Positions 51,656-64,000 of a stretch of 64,000 nucleotides of DNA are shown here, in pieces (positions within the stretch are counted from its first letter, which is position 1; each line of letters starts with the position of its first letter). The notes under the pieces were generated by a model. The model was not told where the DNA came from and did not search any database. It saw only the letters and a list, made by a program, of their open reading frames with translations. The position numbers and the translations under genes were made by a program. Source of the stretch: Streptomyces ruber (lineage in GTDB: Bacteria > Actinomycetota > Actinomycetes > Streptomycetales > Streptomycetaceae); NCBI RefSeq assembly GCF_014648075.1, contig NZ_BMQK01000009.1:124001-188000 (forward strand), read 5' to 3'.

Positions 51656-52818
51656 GGCCGTACCCCTTCGTTGTCCGCGGCCGGGAGGTACGCGTCGGCA
51701 TCCGGTGCCGGGACGGTGTCCGTCGGGGGGCGGGGCGGCGAGGCCGGGGTGTGGCGGACGGTCTCCTCGGGTACGAGCAGGTCCGCGACGTCCAGTACGT
51801 GGTGGCCCGCCATCGAGGGCAGGCAGGTGCCGCGGGCCGGCCCGATCGCCGACGCCCACTTCGGCGGGACGGACGAGACGCCCCGCGAGGCGCCGGCCAG
51901 CGCACCCGCCACGGCCGCCGTCGTGTCCGCGTCGCGCCCCATGTTCACGGCCGTGAGCACGGAGTCCACGAAGTCGCCGTCGGCCGCCGCGTACGCGCCG
52001 AAGGCCAGGGCCACGGCCTCCGGTGCGAGATCCGCCCACGGATAGCCGCCGATCACCACGGCGGAACGGACGGCGCGTTCCCCTCGGTGGGCGACCGCCA
52101 CGGCGCGGCGCAGCGAGCGGGCCGTCCACGAGTCGTCCGGGACCACCGCCAGGGCCGAGGCGACCACCGCGGCCGTCGGGGCGCCCGTCATCGCCGTGGC
52201 CACCCCCGCCGCCACCGCCCGCCCGCCGTGGATGCCCTCGCCGTCGTGGCTGACCGCGCCGTCGACGGCCACCAGGCGGGCCGCCTCCGCGGGCCGGCCC
52301 GCCGCGAACACCCCGAACGGCGCCGCCCGTATGGCCAGGCCGTCGCTCCACGCGTGCCGGTGCTGCGCCGAGGCCGGTGCCGCAAGGCCCCGGCGCAGGT
52401 TCTCCAGCGTGCCGCGCTCGCTGAATCCCGCGCCCCGGAACGCGCCCTCGTCCAGGTCGGCGATGTACTCGTGCCAGGCCGCCTCGGCATGGGCGACGGT
52501 GAGCGCCGAACCGTGCCGGGCCAGCAGCAGCCCCGAGAAGATCGCGTACTCGGTGTCGTCCGTGCCGCACGGGTGCTCGGCGACGAAGCCCGTGATCCGG
52601 CCCCAGCGCGCCCGGATCCGGGACGGTTTCATGTTCTCGGCGGGCGCGCCGAGGGCGTCCCCGACCGCGAGTCCGAGCAGCGCGCCGCGCGCCCGCTCAC
52701 GGAGCCCGGTGGGGCCCTCGGCCGCCGGGAGCGGAAGCGGGCACGGGGCCGTGACCGGAACGGGGACCGGGTTCGGTACCGGGGCCGGGAGCGGGGGAGT
52801 GCCGGCGATGAAAGCCAT
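51652..52818 (-). CDS. ADP-ribosylglycohydrolase family protein (first copy)
   Basis: 388 aa, first gene of the leftward operon. ARGALLGLAVGDALGAPAENM, metal site one CGTDDTEYAIFS and metal site two NMGRDADTTAAVAGALAGASRG are all intact. It is the form closest to those described for nucleoside/ADP-ribose cleavage. A ~40-aa Pro-rich N-terminal segment (PLPAPVPNPVPVPVTAP) precedes the fold. The ATG at 52818 is preferred to a GTG 15 codons earlier; AAGG lies upstream. Confidence 0.87.
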   Translation of the reverse strand: MAFIAGTPPLPAPVPNPVPVPVTAPCPLPLPAAEGPTGLRERARGALLGLAVGDALGAPAENMKPSRIRARWGRITGFVAEHPCGTDDTEYAIFSGLLLARHGSALTVAHAEAAWHEYIADLDEGAFRGAGFSERGTLENLRRGLAAPASAQHRHAWSDGLAIRAAPFGVFAAGRPAEAARLVAVDGAVSHDGEGIHGGRAVAAGVATAMTGAPTAAVVASALAVVPDDSWTARSLRRAVAVAHRGERAVRSAVVIGGYPWADLAPEAVALAFGAYAAADGDFVDSVLTAVNMGRDADTTAAVAGALAGASRGVSSVPPKWASAIGPARGTCLPSMAGHHVLDVADLLVPEETVRHTPASPPRPPTDTVPAPDADAYLPAADNEGVRP

Positions 52819-53191
52819 GCGATGCCTTGCCTCTCTGCGAGCGACGAGCCGGTCGAGTCCCACGGACGGTCTCCCGCGGGGAGGTTGATCGGCTCATCGG
52901 ATCTTTGCCACACCACCCACCCGGTCGGCCCCCTGCAACCGCCGGTATTCACTCGGTCGACACCGGCCGCGGACCTGTGTGCGAAAGGGCGCGCGACGGC
53001 TCTCGCCGCCGCGGCGGCACCTGCCGGGCTCCGCCCGCGGGCCCCTTCGGCGGGACAGAACCGCAGGTAAGCACGGCCTTCCTTGCTGGCGGGCGATCTC
53101 CGCGAGGCGTATCTTCGAATGCGTCGGAGTTTGGAATCAGTCCAAACCGAGTCCGAGTCAAGTCCGGATCGAGGCGGGCGGAGGTCCTCCC
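52819..53191. promoter_or_regulatory. Divergent promoter region, glycohydrolase operon and VIT1 gene
   Basis: This 373-bp gap separates the leftward operon and the rightward transporter. It holds TATCTT (53110-53115), a plausible -10 for the transporter, followed by the palindrome described next and a GGAGGT ribosome-binding site (53180-53185). No small gene was found. Confidence 0.5.
53129..53147. promoter_or_regulatory. Fur-like palindromic operator
   Basis: GTTTGGA-ATCAG-TCCAAAC is a perfect 7-bp inverted repeat lying just after the likely transcription start. TTGGAAT...TCCAA resembles the operators of Fur/PerR-family repressors. The downstream gene is an iron/manganese transporter, which fits. 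Confidence 0.55.
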
Positions 53192-53920
53192 ATGGCCATC
53201 ATCGAAACCGAGGCGCCCCTGCACGAGGCGCACCGCGACAACCACACGCACCGGGACGTCAACGGCGGCTGGCTGCGCCCCGCCGTCTTCGGCGCCATGG
53301 ACGGGCTGGTCTCCAACCTGGCCCTGATGACGGGTGTCGCGGGCGGTTCGGCGAGCCGGGAGGCCGTGGTCGTCGCGGGTCTCGCCGGACTGGCCGCCGG
53401 TGCCTTCTCCATGGCCGCCGGCGAGTACACCTCGGTGGCCTCCCAGCGCGAACTCGTCGAGGCGGAACTCGACGTCGAGCGCGCGGAGCTGCGCAAGCAT
53501 CCGGTGGACGAGGAGCGCGAGCTGGCCGCGCTGTACGAGGCCCGGGGCGTCGAGCCCGGCCTCGCCCGTGAGGTCGCCCGGCAGCTCTCGCGCGACCCCG
53601 AGCAGGCACTGGAGATCCACGCGCGGGAGGAGCTGGGCATCGACCCCGGTGACCTGCCCTCGCCCGTCGTGGCCGCCGTCTCCTCCTTCGGCTCCTTCGC
53701 CCTCGGTGCCCTGCTGCCCGTCCTGCCGTACCTGCTCGGTGCCACCGCGCTGTGGCCCGCCGTGCTCCTCGCCCTCGCCGGACTCTTCGGCTGCGGTGCG
53801 GTGGTGGCCAAGGTGACGGCACGGTCCTGGTGGTACAGCGGGCTGCGGCAGTTGGCTCTGGGTGGTGCGGCCGCTGCTGTGACGTATGCCCTGGGCAACC
53901 TGTTCGGTGCGGCCGTATAG
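53192..53920 (+). CDS. VIT1/CCC1-family iron/manganese transporter
   Basis: 242 aa. NGGWLRPAVFGAMDGLVSNLALMTGVAGG is the first helix motif of the VIT1/CCC1 family, and AGLAAGAFSMAAGEYTSVASQREL is the second-helix metal-site motif. An acidic cytoplasmic domain (VEAELDVERAEL...DPEQALEIHAREELGIDP) carries the metal-handling Glu residues, and three more helices follow. Bacterial members move Fe2+ or Mn2+, probably out of the cell. The ATG has GGAGGT 6 bases upstream. Confidence 0.9.
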   Translation: MAIIETEAPLHEAHRDNHTHRDVNGGWLRPAVFGAMDGLVSNLALMTGVAGGSASREAVVVAGLAGLAAGAFSMAAGEYTSVASQRELVEAELDVERAELRKHPVDEERELAALYEARGVEPGLAREVARQLSRDPEQALEIHAREELGIDPGDLPSPVVAAVSSFGSFALGALLPVLPYLLGATALWPAVLLALAGLFGCGAVVAKVTARSWWYSGLRQLALGGAAAAVTYALGNLFGAAV

Positions 53921-53930
53921 TGAATCGACC

Positions 53931-53962
53931 GGCTACCTATGCGAGGGACCGCATAAGTAGCC
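53931..53962 (+). terminator. Hairpin after the VIT1-type gene
   Basis: Arms 53931-53943 and 53950-53962 match in 12 of 13 bases around an AGGGAC loop, 10 bases past the stop. No T-run follows. It is probably a terminator or 3'-end stabiliser. Confidence 0.6.
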
Positions 53963-54211
53963 GTGGTCGCACTCATTACCAGCTGGTTTCAACTGATTGA
54001 CGGCTGGGCATGAGCCGTAAGCGCTTCGGGCAACGACGCCCTCGCGCACCCTCGCGGAGAGCGACGAAGCCCCCCGCGACCAGGGCCGACGGGCACGGAT
54101 CTGCCCGGTCGGCAGCCTTCACTCCGCCGCCGTGCGAGGCATCCGCACCCCGCACCCGAGGCGTCCGCATGACGGAACGCAGAATCCAGTTCCCGAGAAC
54201 GGTTCCATCAT

Positions 54212-54227
54212 GTAACCTGCACGAAAT
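54212..54227 (+). promoter_or_regulatory. Candidate GlnR box upstream of gltB
   Basis: GTAAC-N6-GAAAT matches one a-site/b-site pair of the streptomycete GlnR consensus (gTnAc-n6-GaAAc). It lies 108 bases before the gltB start in the AT-richest patch of the 415-bp leader, next to TGCA-N8-TGCA (54218-54233). The remainder of 53963-54335 shows no gene. Only one GlnR pair is present, so this is tentative. Confidence 0.45.
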
Positions 54228-54335
54228 TTTGCACTCCGCGCAGAGGGCCAGCGTCGTCCCTCGGCACCTGCGCCCCCAGAGCCGCGCACAGCCTGGGAGG
54301 CATCCCCAGCCACACAGACGACGACGGGAGAGCCG

Positions 54336-58923
<4,588 letters not shown>

Positions 58924-58931
<8 letters not shown>

Positions 58932-60384
58932 TCCCAAGGGCTTTCTCAACCACGGGCGCGAGGTCGCCAGGACCCGTCCCGTTGAGGAGCGCGTCAAGGA
59001 CTGGAACGAGGTCTACGTCCCCGGCTCCCTGCTGCCGATCATCAGCAAGCAGGCCAGCCGCTGCATGGACTGCGGCATCCCGTTCTGCCACAACGGCTGT
59101 CCGCTCGGCAACCTGATCCCCGAGTGGAACGACTACGCCTACCGCGAGGACTGGAGCGCCGCCTCCGAGCGGCTGCACGCCACGAACAACTTCCCGGAGT
59201 TCACGGGCCGTCTGTGCCCCGCCCCGTGCGAGTCGGCGTGCGTGCTCGGCATCAACCAGCCCCCGGTCACCATCAAGAACGTCGAGGTCTCGATCATCGA
59301 CAAGGCGTGGGACAGCGGTGACGTCCGGCCGCAGATCCCCGAGCGCCTCTCCGGCAAGACCGTCGCGGTGATCGGTTCCGGCCCGGCGGGCCTCGCCGCC
59401 GCCCAGCAGCTCACCCGGGCCGGCCACACCGTCGCCGTCTACGAGCGCGCGGACCGCATCGGAGGCCTCCTCCGGTACGGCATCCCCGAGTTCAAGATGG
59501 AGAAGCGGCACATCAACCGCCGTATCGAACAGATGCGCGCGGAGGGCACCAAGTTCCGCACCGGTGTGGAGATCGGCCGGGACATCGACGCGGCGGCGCT
59601 GCGCCGGCGCTACGACGCCGTGGTCGTCGCGGCCGGCGCCACCACCGCCCGCGACCTGCCCGTCCCGGGCCGCGACCTCAAGGGCATCCACCAGGCGATG
59701 GAGTACCTGCCCCTGTCGAACAAGGTGCAGGAGGGCGACTACGTCACCTCCCCGATCTCGGCGAAGGGCAAGCACGTCGTCGTGATCGGCGGCGGTGACA
59801 CCGGCGCCGACTGCGTGGGCACCGCCCACCGCCAGGGCGCCGCCTCCGTCACCCAGCTGGAGATCATGCCGCGCCCGGGCGAGGAGCGGAACGCGAACCA
59901 GCCCTGGCCGACGTTCCCGATGCTCTACAAGGTCACCTCCGCGCACGAGGAGGGCGGCGAGCGCATCTACTCGGCGTCCACCACCCACTTCGAGGGCGAC
60001 GAGGACGGCAACGTCCAGTGGCTGCACCTGACCGAGGTGGAGTTCGTCGAGGGCAGGCTGACCCCGAAGCCGGGCACCGAGCGGAGGATCCCCGCCCAGC
60101 TGGTCACCCTCGCCATGGGCTTCACCGGCACCGACCAGGACAACGGCCTGGTCGAGCAGTTCGGCCTGGAGCTCGACGCGCGCGGCAACATCGCCCGCGA
60201 CGCCGACTTCCAGACCAACGTGCCCGGCGTGTTCGTCGCCGGTGACGCGGGCCGCGGTCAGTCGCTCATCGTGTGGGCCATCGCGGAGGGCCGCTCGGCC
60301 GCCCGCGGGGTCGACCGGTTCCTCAACGGCGCGAGCGACCTGCCGGCCCCGATCCGCCCGACGGACCGCGCGCTGACGGTCTGA
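58924..60384 (+). CDS. gltD: Glutamate synthase small subunit
   Basis: 486 aa flavoprotein that passes electrons from NADPH to GltB. N-terminal iron-sulfur motifs CMDCGIPFCHNGCPLGNLIPEW and CPAPCESACVLGI are present, with an FAD-binding GSGPAGLAAAQ and an NADPH-binding GGGDTGADC, and the end GDAGRGQSLIVWAIAEGRSAA. The ATG overlaps the gltB stop by eight bases, so the subunits are coupled. Confidence 0.97.
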
Positions 60385-60428
60385 CGAACGGCCCGGATAC
60401 GTCCCGTACAAAGGCGTACGGGGAACAC

Positions 60429-60477
60429 CGCGGCGCCCACCCTCATGTCCCCGACCGGACGCAGGGCGGGCGCCGCG
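60429..60477. terminator. Hairpin between convergent gltD and chitosanase homolog
   Basis: Arms 60429-60443 and 60463-60477 pair in 14 of 15 positions around a 19-base loop. A smaller 7-bp hairpin (60403-60422) precedes it. Both lack T-runs. Together they probably end transcription from both sides. Confidence 0.6.
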
Positions 60478-60499
60478 CGTTCTCCCGGGCGGCCGGGCG

Positions 60500-61411
60500 T
60501 CACGGCACCCGGTACGTCTCCCCGTACACGGCCCACACGAGCGGCGTGCTCAGCTCCATGTTCCCGGCGTCGAGGAACCGCCGCTGGGCGGTGTCGATGC
60601 GGGAGGTGTCGCGGCTGGTCGCCTCGGTCCGCATGGCCTCGCGGCGGACGTCGAGGAAGGCGTTCAGGTAGGCCTTCTCGTCGCCGCCCTGCGCGGGGGG
60701 CTTCGCCTCGTCCAGAGCGTGCTCGCGCAGGCCGTAGAAGCTGTCGGCGTCGGTGCCGGGGCCGTGCAGGACCATCGCGTCGTAGTAGATGAACTGGCCG
60801 AGGGTGCCGAGGCCGTCGAGCTTCGCGAGCCGCACCGCGGGGTCGAAGTACACGTCGTCACGCTCGGTCTCCTGGGCCTCGCGGAACGCCGGCACCTGCG
60901 ACTCCGCCCGCCACGCCGCGGTGAAACCGGGATCCAGCCCCTCGTGGGAGTCGGTGCCGTCCACCTCGCGGAGCGCGGGGAGGTACGCGGCGAGCCCGTT
61001 GTCCGGGTGGGCCTTCGTGTAGCGCTCGACCAGGGCGAGCAGATCGTGCGTGCCGGTGCAGAAGCCGACGATGCCCGCGGTGTAGCCGCGTCCGTCGCCC
61101 ACGTCCTCGATCAGCCCGTACGTGGTGCGCCAGTCCAGTGTCGAGTCGCGGGCCGTCGCGACCAGCTTGTGCGCCAGCTCCTTCTTGTCCGGGGCGGCGA
61201 GACCGGGCGGCGCGTCGGCTATCGCCTCGTCGTCGGCGGTGCCCTCGTCCTCGGCCCGTACCTTCGCGTTCTCGGCCCCCGGGGACGGGGCGGACGCGGA
61301 CGCCCGGTTCCCCGGGGCGTCCGCGTCGGAAGATCCGGGAGTGAACAGGTAGACCACCGCCGTGATGGCAACAGGGGCGGCCGCGAGCAGGAGACAACCG
61401 GCGCGTTTCAT
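60500..61411 (-). CDS. GH46 chitosanase homolog with altered catalytic site
   Basis: 303 aa. A hydrophobic N-terminal segment (8-23, no lipobox) and a Ser/Ala/Glu linker lead to a GH46 domain from about residue 75: STLDWRTTYGLIEDVGDGRGYTAGIVGFCTGTHD, then VYFDPAVRLAKLDGLGTLGQF and the end VYGETYRVP. The family's general base Asp is present (Asp106 in VGDGRG). The general-acid Glu of the Streptomyces N174 enzyme (in AENSSLDW) aligns with Arg88 here (TARDSTLDW). The protein may be inactive, or use another acid. It is secreted or membrane anchored. Confidence 0.85.
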   Translation of the reverse strand: MKRAGCLLLAAAPVAITAVVYLFTPGSSDADAPGNRASASAPSPGAENAKVRAEDEGTADDEAIADAPPGLAAPDKKELAHKLVATARDSTLDWRTTYGLIEDVGDGRGYTAGIVGFCTGTHDLLALVERYTKAHPDNGLAAYLPALREVDGTDSHEGLDPGFTAAWRAESQVPAFREAQETERDDVYFDPAVRLAKLDGLGTLGQFIYYDAMVLHGPGTDADSFYGLREHALDEAKPPAQGGDEKAYLNAFLDVRREAMRTEATSRDTSRIDTAQRRFLDAGNMELSTPLVWAVYGETYRVP

Positions 61412-61433
61412 GGCGCACAGGTTAAGTGCAGGG

Positions 61434-61463
61434 CACGTGAAGGAGCGAGTGCAACCTTACGTG
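61434..61463. promoter_or_regulatory. Inverted repeat in the chitosanase/VWA divergent region
   Basis: CACGTGAAGG and CCTTACGTG face each other across 11 bases, about 23 bases upstream of the chitosanase-homolog ATG. One base is missing in the second arm. It is a possible operator. Confidence 0.4.
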
Positions 61464-61567
61464 AGCTATGAGCCCCCTGTGACGCCCCCTGCGGCCGGTC
61501 CATGATCGCGGAGCGGCTACCCTCGGCACTCCCTCACCGCCCGCCGCGCCCGAAGGGGAACTCCCGC

Positions 61568-62287
61568 ATGCCCGCGATCAGCCTCAGCAAGGTCCAGGAG
61601 ACCGCGCCCGCGCTCGTCAGCCTCTACAAGACCGCCGGGGACTCCCTCGCGCGCAACGGGCTGGACGGACAGCGGGCCGCCGTGTACCTCGTCGTCGACC
61701 ACAGCGGCTCGATGCGTCCGTACTACAAGGACGGCAGCGTGCAGGCCCTCGCCGACCGCGTCCTCGGGCTGTCCGCGCACCTCGACGACGACGGGAGTGT
61801 CCCCGTGGTCTTCTTCTCCACGGACATAGACGCGGTCACGGACATCGAGCTCGCCGGTCACCAGGGCCGCATCGAGCGGATCGTGGCGGGCCTCGGGCAC
61901 ATGGGGAAGACCAGCTACCACCTGGCCATGGACGCCGTCATCGACCACTACCTCGACAGCGGCGCCGAGGACCCCGCCCTGGTCGTCTTCCAGACGGACG
62001 GCGGACCGGTCAGCAGGCCCGCCGCCGAACGGTACCTGTGCAAGGCGGCCAGGCTGCCGCTGTTCTGGCAGTTCGTCGGGTTCGGCGACCCGGACAGCAG
62101 GCAGTTCGACTTCCTGCGCCGCCTCGACGAACTCCCCGTGCCCGAGCGGCGCGCCGTGGACAACGCCGGCTTCTTCCACGCGGGCGAGGACCCGCGCCGC
62201 GTCCCCGACCGCGAACTGTACGACCGGCTGCTGGACGGCTTCCCCGAGTGGCTGGCGGCGGCGCGGGAGAAGGGCATCGTACGGTGA
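61568..62287 (+). CDS. VWA-domain protein, TerF-like
   Basis: 239 aa. The N-terminus MPAISLSKVQETAPALVSLYK resembles the TerD/TerF start, and a von Willebrand A domain follows with the MIDAS DxSxS as VVDHSGSMRPYY, a Thr (MGKTSYH) and the Asp loop FQTDGG. TerF-like proteins belong to stress/tellurite-linked gene sets and bind metals or protein partners. Here it stands alone, with no other ter gene nearby. The ATG has AAGGGGA 9 bases upstream. Confidence 0.85.
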   Translation: MPAISLSKVQETAPALVSLYKTAGDSLARNGLDGQRAAVYLVVDHSGSMRPYYKDGSVQALADRVLGLSAHLDDDGSVPVVFFSTDIDAVTDIELAGHQGRIERIVAGLGHMGKTSYHLAMDAVIDHYLDSGAEDPALVVFQTDGGPVSRPAAERYLCKAARLPLFWQFVGFGDPDSRQFDFLRRLDELPVPERRAVDNAGFFHAGEDPRRVPDRELYDRLLDGFPEWLAAAREKGIVR

Positions 62288-62361
62288 AGGCCGAACCGGA
62301 CCCGTTGGCGAGCGGGAGCGCGCGTGCCACTCTGAGGTGAGCCACCGGGGAGGGCGACGCG

Positions 62362-64000
62362 ATGGTCGGCGCACGTTCGGGCAAGGGCAAGGGCAGGGGC
62401 AGGGTCGGCGGCGGCACCGAGGGCAGCGGCGGGAGCAGCGGCGGCAGGGCGGTTCCCGCGGTCCGCGAGGCCAGGGGCGAACGGATCGCGGACTGGGCCG
62501 ACGGCCGGCTCGGCGCCTACACCCTCGCCAAGGCCCAGATGCGCAAGGTCTTCCCCGACCACTGGTCCTTCATGCTCGGCGAGATCTGCCTCTACAGCTT
62601 CCTCGTCCTGATCCTGACCGGCGTCTACCTCACCCTCTTCTTCGAGCCGAGCAGCGCCGAGGTCGTCTACGACGGCTCCTACCAGCCGCTCAACGGCATC
62701 GTCATGACCCGCGCGTACGAGTCCGCGCTCGACATCAGCTTCGACCTGCGCGGCGGCCTGCTGATCCGGCAGCTCCACCACTGGGCCGCGCTCGTCTTCG
62801 TCGCCGGAATGATCGTCCACATGATGCGGGTGTTCTTCACCGGCGCCTTCCGCAAACCCCGCGAGATCAACTGGCTGTTCGGCTGGACCCTGCTGATGCT
62901 CGGCATGATCACCGGCCTGACCGGCTACTCGCTCCCCGACGACCTGCTCTCCGGCACCGGCCTCCGTTTCGCGCAGGGCGCCATCCTGTCGATCCCCGTC
63001 GTGGGCACCTACCTGGCGTTCGGCCTCTTCGGCGGCGAGTTCCCCGGGGGCGAGATCATCGCGCGGCTCTACCCGATCCACATCCTCCTGCTGCCCGGCA
63101 TCATGCTGGCCCTGATCGTCGCCCACCTGATCCTGGTCGTCTACCACAAGCACACCCAGTACCCCGGCCCCGGACGGACCGGGCGGAACGTCGTCGGCAT
63201 GCCCCTCCTGCCCGTCTACATGGCCAAGGCCGGCGGCTTCTTCTTCCTCGTCTTCGGCGTGCTGACCCTGATGGCGGCGGTCGCCACCGTCAACCCCGTC
63301 TGGGCGTACGGCCCCTACCGGCCCGACCAGGTGACGACCGGCGCCCAGCCCGACTGGTACCTGGGCTTCTCCGAGGGACTGATCCGGGCGATGCCGGGAT
63401 GGGAGATCAACCTCTTCGGCCACACCCTCGCCCTGGGCGTCCTCATCCCCTTCACGCTCTTCCCGCTCGTGATGCTCGCCATCGCCGTCTACCCGTTCGT
63501 CGAGGCGTGGATCACCGGCGACCGGCGCGAGCACCACATCCTGGACCGGCCCCGCAACCACCCCGTCCGCACCGGGCTGGGCGTCGCCTGGCTGAGCATG
63601 TACGTGGTCGCGCTGATCGGCGGCGGCAACGACATCATCGCGCTGCGCTTCCGCCTGTCGATCAACGCCGTCACCTGGTTCGTGCGCATCGGCTTCTTCG
63701 TGGTGCCGGTGATCGCCTTCATCGTCACCAAGCGGATCTGCCTCGGCCTGCAGCGCCGGGACCGCGACAAGGTGCTGCACGGCCTGGAGAGCGGCACGAT
63801 CAAACGGCTCCCGCACGGCGAGTACGTCGAGATCCACGAGCCCCTCTCACAGGCCCGCATGTTCGTCCTCACCCAGCACGAGCAGCCCGAACCGTACGAC
63901 CCCGGCCCGCGCGTCGACGGGAACGGCGTCACCCGCCGCGTCACCACCACCGAACGGCTGCGCGCCCGCCTCGCCCGCGCCATGTACGGCACGGCCGCCC
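62362..64000 (+). CDS. qcrB: Cytochrome bc1 cytochrome b subunit paralog, 3' end cut
   Basis: Runs off the window after 546 codons, probably close to its natural end. A Gly/Lys/Arg/Ser-rich start (about 40 aa) leads to QcrB: KVFPDHWSFMLGEICLYSF, heme ligand regions HHWAALVFVAGMIVHMMRVFFTGAFRKPRE and PIHILLLPGIMLALIVAHLILVVYHKH, the quinol-site motif PDWY in GAQPDWYLGFSEGLIR, and a C-terminal EIHEPLSQA tail. QcrC and QcrA normally lie just upstream, but here the neighbour is a VWA gene, so this is an orphan copy. ATG 62362 has GGGGAGGG upstream. Confidence 0.93.
   Translation, partial: MVGARSGKGKGRGRVGGGTEGSGGSSGGRAVPAVREARGERIADWADGRLGAYTLAKAQMRKVFPDHWSFMLGEICLYSFLVLILTGVYLTLFFEPSSAEVVYDGSYQPLNGIVMTRAYESALDISFDLRGGLLIRQLHHWAALVFVAGMIVHMMRVFFTGAFRKPREINWLFGWTLLMLGMITGLTGYSLPDDLLSGTGLRFAQGAILSIPVVGTYLAFGLFGGEFPGGEIIARLYPIHILLLPGIMLALIVAHLILVVYHKHTQYPGPGRTGRNVVGMPLLPVYMAKAGGFFFLVFGVLTLMAAVATVNPVWAYGPYRPDQVTTGAQPDWYLGFSEGLIRAMPGWEINLFGHTLALGVLIPFTLFPLVMLAIAVYPFVEAWITGDRREHHILDRPRNHPVRTGLGVAWLSMYVVALIGGGNDIIALRFRLSINAVTWFVRIGFFVVPVIAFIVTKRICLGLQRRDRDKVLHGLESGTIKRLPHGEYVEIHEPLSQARMFVLTQHEQPEPYDPGPRVDGNGVTRRVTTTERLRARLARAMYGTAA

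Noticed and set aside
45763..52818. Horizontally acquired island
   Set aside because: Base composition and codon use match the surroundings, no integrase or repeats flank it, and I recall a similar arrangement in S. coelicolor.
53192..53920. Ferritin-like iron-storage protein instead of a transporter
   Set aside because: The acidic middle is ferritin-like in composition, but the five hydrophobic helices and the N-terminal motif fit VIT1/CCC1.

Overview
The window is a very GC-rich, gene-dense stretch of an actinobacterial chromosome and reads as core Streptomyces. The evidence is strong third-position G/C bias, many GTG starts, a DivIVA-ileS-TraR-lspA-rluD block, a PriA-type hisA/trpF isomerase inside the his operon, a TrpM-like gene between trpC and trpB, and bL37. 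From memory, the gene order follows the corresponding S. coelicolor region. No phage, insertion sequence, CRISPR array, tRNA or rRNA was seen, so this looks like vertically inherited core DNA. It carries a few lineage-variable items: a decayed phosphatase, a GH46 protein with an altered catalytic site, and an extra qcrB.

Layout. 1-10106: 3' end of divIVA, then convergent ileS with an isoleucine T-box leader, then a TraR/DksA-type zinc protein, lspA, an RluD-type pseudouridine synthase, a GNAT enzyme and a CPA1 antiporter. 10549-16330: MscS channel, a small hydrolase, a wrecked secreted alkaline phosphatase gene, a membrane-anchored DsbA-like protein, a membrane protein and a DUF2252 protein. 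16685-28020: dnaE, a 59-aa unknown, an NYN-domain protein, an ABC exporter pair, a DUF2567 protein, and a leftward group with the 24-aa bL37, a YbaK deacylase, a LON-domain protein and a large membrane protein.

28250-34119 is the histidine operon hisD-hisC-hisB-(54-aa membrane protein)-hisH-priA-ridA-hisF, with overlapping starts and stops over its first five genes, ending at a terminator. After an MFS transporter and a TIGR03085 protein, hisI and trpE follow, then three small membrane proteins, then trpC-trpM-trpB-trpA, a second DsbA-like protein and lgt. trpF is absent, so PriA must serve both pathways. trpD and trpG are not in the window.

45763-52818 is a leftward, fully overlapping six-gene operon of four ADP-ribosylglycohydrolase paralogs, a CaiB-type CoA transferase and a CitE/HpcH-type lyase. 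This is the least explained system here, and one paralog appears to have lost its metal site. Rightward, a VIT1-type Fe/Mn transporter has a Fur-like operator upstream. gltB-gltD (glutamate synthase) follow a candidate GlnR box. Then come a GH46 chitosanase homolog with an apparent Glu-to-Arg change, a TerF-like VWA protein, and a qcrB homolog lacking qcrC/qcrA neighbours that runs off the end.

A recurring theme is a -10-like hexamer 6-8 nt before a start codon at about a dozen genes, suggesting many leaderless mRNAs. Coordinates were read by eye from the sequence. No alignment or search was run.
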